A stretch of DNA of 64,000 nucleotides, from contig JABTUQ010000001.1 in the NCBI GenBank assembly GCA_015075225.1, forward strand, positions 124,001 through 188,000. Reading direction: 5' to 3'. The stretch's first letter is position 1, and each line of letters opens with the position of its first letter. This document shows positions 37,772 through 44,714 of this stretch, piece by piece. A program made the translations under genes and the position numbers. The DNA is from Burkholderiales bacterium (lineage in GTDB: Bacteria; Pseudomonadota; Gammaproteobacteria; Burkholderiales; Nitrosomonadaceae). The notes beneath the pieces were generated by a model. That model made no database searches and was not told where the DNA came from. It saw only the letters and a list, made by a program, of their open reading frames with translations.

Positions 37772-37806
37772 GCCGCCTTTGAATGTTTGGATAAGGCGGC
37801 TTTTTT
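37772..37806 (+). terminator. Rho-independent terminator
   Basis: GCCGCCTT (about 37773-37780) pairs with AAGGCGGC (37793-37800) across a 12-base loop, followed by TTTTTT. It lies 22 bases after the aminotransferase stop. Confidence 0.85.
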
Positions 37807-37847
37807 ATGGTTGCTGTGTATGGCGGGAAGTCATGATGTGTCGTCAG

Positions 37848-37989
37848 GGAATCTCTAAAAAACTACCTGCGTTGTCATTTTTACGTTAAAAATCAGCTCA
37901 GAATACTCATTTACTACGTATAAATTCCGTTTTTTTTTGCCGACTTTTGCCTTGAACTGACTGCCTCGCTGACGTTTCTCAGAGGCTCC
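37848..37989 (-). mobile_element. MITE-like element, copy 3
   Basis: A 142-bp copy in reverse orientation: left end GGAATCTCTAAAAAACTACC, right end CGCTGACGTTTCTCAGAGGCTCC. It contains TACTACGTATAAATTCCG and TTTTGCCTTGAACTGACTG as in the other copies. Flanks are TCAG and TTGG, a diverged version of the 4-bp duplication seen elsewhere. It sits between the aminotransferase locus and the small LuxR-type regulator. Confidence 0.85.
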
Positions 37990-38068
37990 TTGGAGCATGC
38001 CGGATATTACTGGTGACTGTAAAGAAATTCGACATGTTTTTAGTACGATATTTTGCTTTGTTCTGCTT

Positions 38069-38335
38069 TTACACCAAATCCCTATCCTCTTCTGGCGCCG
38101 GAGCGAGGCGTTTTTGCTTCCGGATCAAGCCATGTTCCTCTGCCTTGCGTATCGCTTCATATCTGCAGTGAACATCAAGAAATTCCAGGATTCTCTGGAA
38201 CTGGGTCCGTATCGTCGCGGGAGATCGCTCAAGGTAATATGCGAGTACCTTCGTGCTAGTTGTCTGTTTTTCCCGGCTGGCCTCAAGCAAAGTGTAATGC
38301 GATGGGGGCAAACGTTTGGGTTTGTCATTGACCAT
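38069..38335 (-). CDS. Small LuxR-type helix-turn-helix protein
   Basis: An 88-residue protein that is almost only a DNA-binding domain. TKVLAYYLERSPATIRTQFQRILEFLDV followed by CRYEAIRKAEEHGLI matches the GerE/LuxR helix-turn-helix pattern (recognition helix, then R-x-E-A and A-x-x-x-G-L-I). There is no receiver or ligand-binding domain. The start (complement of 38333-38335) is preceded by AGGAA. It is divergent from the repeat-protein gene, 540 bases away, and is the obvious candidate regulator of that locus; that link is inference. Confidence 0.75.
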   Translation of the reverse strand: MVNDKPKRLPPSHYTLLEASREKQTTSTKVLAYYLERSPATIRTQFQRILEFLDVHCRYEAIRKAEEHGLIRKQKRLAPAPEEDRDLV

Positions 38336-38876
38336 AAGCTTTATTCCTGTTTTGTTTGAATTCAGATTGCATGTTATTCGTTCGCTGCATACAAGGCAGT
38401 AATAAATCCCACAACTCCTCGCCAGCGTGCTGAATTTAGGCAGATATTAACCCGGAACGCTGGTTTTATCCTGACCAAATTAATGTTCGTATCAATTACA
38501 TTAATTTACAAGCATAAAACATGCCATATATATAATTTATTGATTTATATTGTTTTTATCTTCTTATGGAGAGAGCTTTATTCCAGATTGTAAAAAAATC
38601 CGACAAAATTAATCCCCAGACCCTGCTTTAAAACTGCGGGTGTGGGCGGGCATGGCCTGTCTACAGGCAAGGGTTGTGCATGCATGCTTTTCGCCTTGCA
38701 ATCTCTACCATTGTATGCAATTGCAGTATTGTTCCTGTTGGTTTGTTTTCCTAGTATGTGCCTCACAACAAGGGGTCGCTGATAAACGACGTTTACCATG
38801 TTGGTATAGCGAGATAGATGGTATGTACGTAGTACCAATGTTTGATAGAAGCTCTATTTTTAAAGGAAAAAAAACC
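38336..38876. other. Long AT-rich region upstream of the repeat-protein gene
   Basis: 540 bases between divergent genes. The part from 38460 to 38600 is very AT-rich (for example ATATATATAATTTATTGAT near 38530), as expected of a promoter or of an H-NS-bound region. The repeat-protein frame stays open upstream to 38640, but AAAGGAAA at 38862-38869 marks 38877 as the start, so 38600-38876 is probably leader. No operator could be assigned with confidence. Confidence 0.4.
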
Positions 38877-39959
38877 ATGGATAAATTTTCTAAAAGTTTG
38901 TTAGCCGCCAGTATCGCTCTGGCTTTTGGCGTTGCTGGTAATGTCTGGGCTGCGGAAGGCGCAGGTAGTGCATTGCCGAGCGTAACAGACGCTGCTGGTG
39001 CTGGTAAAGGTGATAGCAATGCTGCAGCCAGCAACGGAGGCACTTCATCAACGGCTGATAGCAGTGTCAATGATAGCAACAACACAAAAACTGTAACGAA
39101 AACAGACACTGACAACAGCAACAACAGCGATAACAGCCAAAGAACCAAAACTGTTACCAAAACTGACAATACCAACAACAGCGACAACAGCAACAACAGT
39201 GATAACAGCCAAAGAACCAAGACTGTTACAAAAACCGATACAAACAGCAGCACCAATGACAGCAATAACACAAAAACTGTTACAAAAGACAGCTACAACG
39301 ATAGCAGCGATAACAGCCAAAGAACCAAGACTGTAACCCGCGATAGCAACAATGATAACAGCAGCGCCAATGCAGACGGCAAAGGCAACGCATCGGCTAA
39401 CAATAGCGGTACAGCCACCGTAACTGACAGCAGTGACAGCAACAATACCAAAACTGTTACAAAAGACAGCAACAACGATAACAGCAGTGCAAGTGCGCAT
39501 GGCAAAGGCAATGCCTCTGCTAATGGTGGTAGCACAGCAACGGCTGATAACAGCGATAACAGCGATAACAGCAGCAGCCATGCCAAAGGCAAAGGCAATG
39601 CTTCTGCTAATGGCGGTAGCACAGCATCCGTAACCGATAGCAGCGACAACAGTGATCATAGCGACAACAGCAAAACTGTTGCTAAAGGTGAAGGCAGTGC
39701 AGCTGCTAATGGTGGTAACGCAACTTCTACCTACTCTGTCAACAATGCTTCTTTGAGTGGATCGGTAACAGGACAAGCTGCTGATGGACAGCCTCTTGCT
39801 GCAGCAAGTGAAGGTCTTTGCTGTGCCAACCTGGGCAACAGCATTGATAACTCAATGAACGGTGCTGGTCTCAACCAGGTTGCTCAGAACTCCGGTTCTA
39901 ACTCCCTGATCCAGCAACAAGTATCCTTCCAGGGTAATGTAAACGTTAACCGTCCTTAA
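38877..39959 (+). CDS. Secreted low-complexity repeat protein, candidate amyloid/fibre subunit
   Basis: A 360-residue protein with a signal peptide (MDKFSKSLLAASIALAFG to VWA). Residues 45-290 are built mostly from Ser, Asn, Asp, Thr, Gly and Ala with imperfect repeats: TKTVT(K/R) occurs at about 70, 90, 114, 132, 150 and 191 and as SKTVAK at 265; KGNASAN occurs at 169, 210 and 239. The C-terminal part has a Cys pair (EGLCCANLG, 315-316) and GLNQVAQNSGSNSLIQQQV, resembling the end segments of Fap-type secreted proteins. Five genes in a row follow the Fap export pattern. No enzyme motif is present. Fibre or biofilm matrix function is inference from composition and context. Confidence 0.8.
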   Translation: MDKFSKSLLAASIALAFGVAGNVWAAEGAGSALPSVTDAAGAGKGDSNAAASNGGTSSTADSSVNDSNNTKTVTKTDTDNSNNSDNSQRTKTVTKTDNTNNSDNSNNSDNSQRTKTVTKTDTNSSTNDSNNTKTVTKDSYNDSSDNSQRTKTVTRDSNNDNSSANADGKGNASANNSGTATVTDSSDSNNTKTVTKDSNNDNSSASAHGKGNASANGGSTATADNSDNSDNSSSHAKGKGNASANGGSTASVTDSSDNSDHSDNSKTVAKGEGSAAANGGNATSTYSVNNASLSGSVTGQAADGQPLAAASEGLCCANLGNSIDNSMNGAGLNQVAQNSGSNSLIQQQVSFQGNVNVNRP

Positions 39960-40000
39960 TCTTGAATCATTACAACTAGATTAAAGATGTGATACCTGAG

Positions 40001-40038
40001 ACTGGCAGGCAGTAGCAATATTGCTTGCCAGTTTTTTT
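40001..40038 (+). terminator. Rho-independent terminator after the repeat-protein gene
   Basis: ACTGGCA (40001-40007) pairs with TGCCAGT (about 40026-40032), with an inner AGCAATATTGCT palindrome, followed by TTTTTTT. It lies 42 bases after the repeat-protein stop and would allow that gene to be expressed at a higher level than the genes behind it. Confidence 0.8.
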
Positions 40039-40082
40039 ATCAGGAAGAGATAAAAAAACGTGAGTGATGCATGGAGGTTTTT

Positions 40083-40449
40083 ATGAGAACCAGTATTGGA
40101 AAATGTCTTGTTGCACTTGCGATATGCATGCCTGTGAGTGTGGCTTATGCAGCATCCGGATCTGAATTTCTGGAAGGAGAAGGTGCTTATCTTCCGCATG
40201 CGGAGAGAGCTTCCCTGGAAGAGCTGGATCGTGCTACAGGCCGGGAAGGGGTGGATGTCACTACACTTAACCGCATGAATGTTCGTGCATTTCTTACCGA
40301 CAATAGCGCAACCAATAATGTCAGTGGATTTAATTCGATTGATAACGGCTCTTTTGTCGGGGCAGTGGGATGTTTTCAGTTATTCAGAATTCACAAATAA
40401 TGTATTGATTCAGGATTCAACCATTGTGAATGTAACGATATTGCCCTGA
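40083..40449 (+). CDS. Small secreted protein of the Fap-like locus (two frameshifts)
   Basis: ATG 40083 has GGAGG five bases before it and opens a signal peptide (MRTSIGKCLVALAICMPVSV to YAA). The mature part contains HAERASLEELDRATGREGVDV, a motif like the leader site of the second small protein of this locus. The frame as read stops at 40400. In other frames the natural continuation is visible: SGMFSVIQNS, then NNVLIQDSTIVNVTIL up to a stop at 40447-40449. One base seems to be missing near 40370 and one near 40395. The motif QNS-x-N-x-L-I-Q is shared with the C-terminus of the repeat protein, so both may interact with the same partner. Length about 121 residues. Confidence 0.65.
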
Positions 40450-40610
40450 GTTCATATCGGTTTTCTGGATGGATGGCAAAAGGGTGATTTTCAAGCTGAA
40501 TTTCCCGCATAGGGAGAGACCAAACTGTTTATTCTAGGTATTTTGCAAACTTCCCAGAGATTTGCCATAGAAGTGCCGCTTCGATCAACCTTTATTTTGC
40601 AAGCACTTTA

Positions 40611-41269
40611 TTGGCCTGGGGTGGCGATGTGTTGGCGCTGGATATGATTGGCGTTGCAGGCGGTGCTAATTTCAGCGTACAAGGCAAAAGCTTTGCGGAA
40701 CGTCGTTTTAATACTGTTTACAGACAGCAGTTCGATTTCAGTTGTGGTTCGGCTGCGCTGGCAAGCTTGCTGACTTTTCATTACGACGATACGGTGGATG
40801 AGCAATCCGTGTTTGTCGATATGTTCAAGCATGGAAATCAGGAAAAAATCAAGCGGGAAGGCTTTTCCATGCTGGATATGAAGCTGTATCTCGAACGAAG
40901 GGGATACGGTTCGGATGGATTCAAAATCAACCTGGATCAGTTGTACTCTACCGGGAGCCCTGCCATTACTATCATCAACCATAATGGTTACATGCACTTT
41001 GTTATCGTTAAGGGAGTGAGCAAAGACAAGATTTTGCTGGGGGATCCCGCTCAAGGTGTCAAATCGGTTGATCGGGGTGATTTCGAGAAAATGTGGGGAA
41101 ATCGTATCTTATTTCTGATCCATGGCAATCTTGATCCTGAGGTAAGCTACCAGGCAATCCAGCAGGAATGGGCAGGTAGACTGGCTCCACTGGGCAGAAA
41201 CGGTCCGATCGAACGAGTCTGGGTGTTTACAATGTACTGCTGCCCTTTCTGGATTTTGATGATTTGTAA
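40611..41269 (+). CDS. C39-like cysteine protease (FapD-like)
   Basis: A stand-alone C39 peptidase domain. The catalytic triad is visible, counting from TTG 40611: Cys 45 in FDFSCGSAAL, His 129 in GYMHFVIVKG and Asp 145 in LLGDPAQG. Before it lies LDMIGVAGGANFSV after a hydrophobic stretch (INLYFASTLLAW, just upstream of 40611), so a signal peptide probably starts further upstream, in a region without an in-frame standard start codon. Near 41213 one base appears lost: the family-like end SLGVYNVLLPFLDFDDL lies in another frame and stops at 41269, while the frame as read runs to 41384. In Pseudomonas, FapD is the C39-like protease of amyloid export. Confidence 0.8.
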
Positions 41270-41283
41270 CAAGCGAGGAAAAA

Positions 41284-41782
41284 ATGAAAACCGCACGTTC
41301 AATCTGTTGCCTAAAGCATTTCGATCCTATCTTGTGTTACTGATAATGCCGTATTTTATGGTTCAGCCCATGCCGAGGGTGTAGATGCAGGATTGACCAA
41401 GCGGGATGCTTTCAAGCAGGAATGGGAAAGGGCGTCAGCTGAGGAGCTGGATTCGTTAAGAGGTGGATTTATTTTGCCAAATGGTATGCATATTAATATG
41501 AACCTGGAAAAATTCATTCATTTGAATGATGTATTAGTACATGCATCCACAATCCAGTATCCCGGAGAAGGATCCGTATTACAGGCGGGGATGCAAAACA
41601 TGATAGCCAACTCGGTATCCATACCGGAAATCAGCACTTATGTTCAGAATGCTCTGGATGGCCAGCATATAGAGGCATTAACGAAAATCAATATAGAAGT
41701 AAGCAACGTAAAGGGACTTATGGCAAATGGTGGAAACCAGCGGGTTTTCACTGATTTTCTGGCGCCGGCTTTGCTGCGGTAA
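41284..41782 (+). CDS. Small secreted protein with double-glycine-like site (frameshifts in the leader)
   Basis: ATG 41284 follows AGCGAGGAAA, 14 bases after the protease stop. The leader (MKTARSI, a hydrophobic FRSYLVLLIMPY, then GSAHAEG) is spread over three frames, requiring two base changes between about 41300 and 41345. From 41342 one frame is clean: DNAVFYGSAHAEGVDAGLTK, then SAEELDSLRGGF, and a 95-residue C-terminal part with MHINMNLEKFIHLNDV and INIEVSNVKGLM. SAEELDSLRGG fits the double-glycine leader consensus (S -11, E -8, L -7, L -4, G -2, G -1) cleaved by C39 proteases. By position it corresponds to fapE. Function inferred from this and from the neighbouring protease. Confidence 0.65.
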
Positions 41783-41803
41783 CATGCCCTGATTACCGTC
41801 CGA

Positions 41804-43192
41804 ATGAAAGAGAATATGTCTGATACAAACAGCCTGCTTCATGGCTCCTTGAAGTACAAATGGCTTGTCGGCTCCCTTGCCATATTTCTTGCTACTTATC
41901 CCCAGACAGGCAGACCAGCCGAAGAAATACTTGAGCAATATAAATCCCTGTTCGAACAGCAACAAAAAGAATTCGAGAAACAGCGTCAAATTATCATCGA
42001 GCAAGGGAACGAAATTGAAAAACTCAAGGCTCGTCTGGATTCTCTGGTTACGACGCAGCCTGCCAATCAAAATCAGGCTAAAACTGTAGCCGGAAAGGAT
42101 GAGCAACCATCTTCCCCTGCCTCATCTGTTCAAAAGGAAAAGGCTGCGGATGCCAGGTCGGCTGATAAAAAAGCAGATCAGGTCCATGCACGCGCCGAGC
42201 AGAATAATCTGCCAGCAGGCCCGGTAGGGCAGGCGCCACCCAAACAGGATGAAAAGCCAAGACCTCCCGAGATACCAAGGTTAAGTAACACGGTCGGTGG
42301 TGTAATAACCCATAAAGGCAAGATAGTGGTTGAACCCGCCATGGAGTATGCCTTTACGGACAGCAGCAGGGTATTTCTGGATGCGTTTACCTTCCTCCCG
42401 GCTATTGCTATTGGTCTGATTGATATACGACAGGTGAAACAGCACAGCCTCATGGCCAGTCTTGGTGTCCGTTACGGTGTAACTGACCGTTTTGAAGTGG
42501 AAGCGCGGATTCCATACCGTGCGCGTTTTGATATCCAGCGCTCAAGGCCGGTAAGTATCGGAGCTTCGATAGATGAAACTTTCAATGCTTCCGGCAATGG
42601 TCTAGGGGATATTGAATTTGCCGCGCGATATCAGCTTAACTCTGGTGAAGGGGGATGGCCTATTCTGATAGGCAATCTGCAAGCTACAGCGCCTACTGGT
42701 AAAGGCCCTTTCGATATCAAGTATGAGCGGGCGATTGGGGTTCCGGGCGCGGTGTTTCCTACCGAAATCCCGACAGGTTCCGGATTTTTCAGTGTTGAGC
42801 CAAGTATTACTGCTTTGTATGCGACTGATCCCGCCGTGTTCTTTGCCAACCTGGCTTATAACTACAATATGAGCACAAAGGAAAAGACACTTGATGGGTC
42901 GGGTGACAAGATAAAAATTGACCCGGGTTACGGGGTGGGTTTGACTGTTGGCATGGGTTTCGGGATAAATGAGCGTTCCTCATTTAACATTGGCTACTCC
43001 CATCGCCATATTTTTGACACACAAATAAACGGAACCACGTTGCGGGGAAGCCAGCTTGATATAGGGCAGTTGCTGTTTGGATATGCCTTTAAGTATTCAC
43101 CGAAAACCACTTTGAATTTCTCGTTTTCGGTGGGTACAACCAGTGATGCGCAGGATGTCAGGCTTAGTTTCAGAATGCCTATGGTTTATTAG
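41804..43192 (+). CDS. Coiled-coil plus beta-barrel outer-membrane protein (FapF-like)
   Basis: A 462-residue protein. A hydrophobic signal (LVGSLAIFLATYPQTG) is followed by a coiled coil at about 40-82 (ILEQYKSLFEQQQKEFEKQ), a Pro/Gln/Lys-rich linker to 158 and a beta-barrel from about 160 to the end (SFRMPMVY, ending in an aromatic residue). This architecture, with an N-terminal coiled coil before a barrel, is that of FapF, the outer-membrane secretion channel for functional amyloid. The start may be ATG 41804 or 41816. An IS5-family element begins within the stop codon (TA from the gene, G from the element). Confidence 0.8.
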   Translation: MKENMSDTNSLLHGSLKYKWLVGSLAIFLATYPQTGRPAEEILEQYKSLFEQQQKEFEKQRQIIIEQGNEIEKLKARLDSLVTTQPANQNQAKTVAGKDEQPSSPASSVQKEKAADARSADKKADQVHARAEQNNLPAGPVGQAPPKQDEKPRPPEIPRLSNTVGGVITHKGKIVVEPAMEYAFTDSSRVFLDAFTFLPAIAIGLIDIRQVKQHSLMASLGVRYGVTDRFEVEARIPYRARFDIQRSRPVSIGASIDETFNASGNGLGDIEFAARYQLNSGEGGWPILIGNLQATAPTGKGPFDIKYERAIGVPGAVFPTEIPTGSGFFSVEPSITALYATDPAVFFANLAYNYNMSTKEKTLDGSGDKIKIDPGYGVGLTVGMGFGINERSSFNIGYSHRHIFDTQINGTTLRGSQLDIGQLLFGYAFKYSPKTTLNFSFSVGTTSDAQDVRLSFRMPMVY

Positions 43193-44094
43193 GGTGTGTT
43201 CTCAATCAAGTCAACCATCGATAGCGCAAGCTAGCTGGACGAACGACAGGAAGGATTGATCGCGAGTTTGTCGTAGCGCGTGGCGATGCGTCTGAATTGC
43301 TTGATATCGTGCGAAGAAACGCTCGATCAGATTGCGGCTCTTGTAGATATGGCGGTCGAACGTGCGCGGGTTGAGTCTGCTGGAGCGTGGCGGGATGACC
43401 GCCTGACTGCCTTGGTTTGTAATCGCGGTGACGAAGGCATCCGAGTCGTACCCTTTGTCGGCCACAACGAATTGACGGGCTGATCCTGATCAGTGCGGTC
43501 GCTTGTTCGATATCGGCAATCTGGCCGGCCGAGAGAATTATCCGCAGCGGATTGCCCAAGGCATCCACGGCGACATGCAGTTGGTGGTCAGTCCGTTCCG
43601 TGAACGGCCAATTTCCTGTTGGCCTGCTTTTTGGGCGCCAGCGGAGTGCTGGTGGGCGCGCACGATGGTCGAGTCAATGAACAAATGCTCCATGTCAGCA
43701 TCGCCTTGCAGTGCTGTTGCCACACGCTCCCAGACACCTTTCTCGCGCCAGCGCGAGAAGCGGACGAAAGTCCGATGCCAATGCCCAAGCTCTTCGGGCA
43801 GGTCACGCCACGGACTGCCGGTACGCATGATCCAGAGAACGGCTTCGACAAAGCGTCGGTTGTCCTTCGCCGTACAGCCAGGATCGCCCTTCTTGCCCGG
43901 CAATAGCTGCTCAATGCGTGCCCACTGGTCATCTCGTAACATCGTCCGGTCCATCCTGACTCCTGCGCAAAAGTCAGATATGACCATAATTCATCCACTG
44001 TGAACAGCCCCTCGCCATGTCATTGACCGTGAACGATTTATTCGGCGTCAATTGCATATGGCATACAGCTATTCGCATGATTGAGAACAAACCC
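43192..44094 (-). mobile_element. IS5-family insertion sequence, 903 bp, degenerate
   Basis: The ends are inverted: GGGTGTGTTCTCAATC at 43192-43207 and, on the other strand, GGGTTTGTTCTCAATC at 44094-44079. Both sides are flanked by TA (43190-43191 and 44095-44096), in keeping with a 2-bp target duplication. The element carries a transposase on the minus strand with several frameshifts. Right flank TAGGGAAG suggests the uninterrupted sequence continued as TAT-TAG-GGAAG, so the original stop of the FapF-like gene was split and rebuilt. Confidence 0.85.
43206..43954 (-). pseudogene. IS5-family DDE transposase, frameshifted
   Basis: Start MDRTMLRDDQWARIEQLLPGK (complement of 43952-43954); the first part contains RRFVEAVLWIMRTGSPWRDLP and the first catalytic Asp in HLFIDSTIVRAHQHSAG. 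After GLTT the frame changes to DALGNPLRIILSAGQIADI, then to VVADKGYDSDAFV (second Asp), then SRNLIERFFAR (Glu), and again before FLSFVQLACAID. At least five single-base losses are needed. In some IS5-group elements one frameshift is programmed, but not five, so the copy is dead or misread. Confidence 0.85.
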
Positions 44095-44104
44095 TAGGGA
44101 AGTT

Positions 44105-44225
44105 GCTGATTTATTCCGTCCTCACGAGGAGCGCAGCAATGTGGCGATCCGTAAAACATGGATATAAAACACAAAAATCGGACCGCTTCACAGCGTGAAT
44201 CATGACAGTTTACGATTAAATCAGC
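44105..44225 (+). repeat. REP/MITE-like palindromic repeat, copy a
   Basis: A 121-bp sequence starting GCTGATTTATTCCGTC and ending TTTACGATTAAATCAGC, containing GAGGAGCGCAGCAATGTGG, a diverged form of the widespread GTCATTGCGAGGAGCG-type repeat. An inverted, related copy lies at 47108-47232, so the pair brackets the DUF1854/ABC operon. Confidence 0.7.
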
Positions 44226-44246
44226 GATTCCTTGATAATGATTTTT

Positions 44247-44714
44247 TTACAAAAACCGGTCCAGTAACTTATTGCTATGGCGATCCAGCTGCGAGCGATC
44301 ACGAATCAGGAAATGGAGGCCGTAGCTGTCGGTAATCAGTAAAGTGGTGGATGACAACCGCCGGATATCTTCTTCTCCCTTAAGTGTGAAGCTCGTTGCT
44401 CCCCGGTCTGTTTGCACCTGCCAGGTGCTGGGGGTGGCAAAACCTGAAACCTTGTCGATACGCCTGATCTCGGGCATGAATTCACGATTGGCCAGCTCCT
44501 GTTCGATCAGGGTTCGATCTGATCCGGATAATTCAGCCAGATTTTCTATCCAGGCGACTTCATGGCCGTAAACATTCACCAGCGCGATGCCTTCATTGGC
44601 GGCAGTAACCGGAAATGCGCGCACGGGAACAACACCTTCGTGGATCTCGCCGTTTTTCGTGACAACCAATCTGCCAAAGGCATTCCGGTCAAGTTTGCAG
44701 TCAGACAGATTCAT
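44247..44714 (-). CDS. DUF1854 protein (cyanophycin-associated)
   Basis: A 155-residue protein of the DUF1854 family. Recognisable parts are LDRNAFGRLVVTKNGEIHEGVVPVRAFP split over about 8-35, HEVAWIENLAEL, and RGATSFTLKGEEDIRRL near 105-121. Family members are encoded directly after an ABC transporter gene and close to cyanophycin synthetase genes in many betaproteobacteria; the molecular role is not known. Start overlaps the stop of the ABC gene (ATGA), so it is translationally coupled. No cyanophycin synthetase lies in this window. Confidence 0.85.
   Translation of the reverse strand: MNLSDCKLDRNAFGRLVVTKNGEIHEGVVPVRAFPVTAANEGIALVNVYGHEVAWIENLAELSGSDRTLIEQELANREFMPEIRRIDKVSGFATPSTWQVQTDRGATSFTLKGEEDIRRLSSTTLLITDSYGLHFLIRDRSQLDRHSNKLLDRFL

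Noticed and set aside
39050-39700. Repeated DNA considered as a CRISPR array or satellite
   Set aside because: Repeats are of uneven spacing, all in one reading frame and encode peptide repeats; there are no constant repeats with unique spacers and no cas genes.
39048-39776. Long open frame (242 codons) on the minus strand, and others, within the repeat-protein gene
   Set aside because: It is the mirror of a low-complexity repeat; Ala/Val/Ile-rich product without start signal or family. The plus-strand frame has signal peptide, ribosome binding site and terminator.
43192-44010. IS right end first placed near 44010 because of AGGGGCTGTTCACA
   Set aside because: A much better match to the left end lies at 44079-44094, flanked by TA like the left end.
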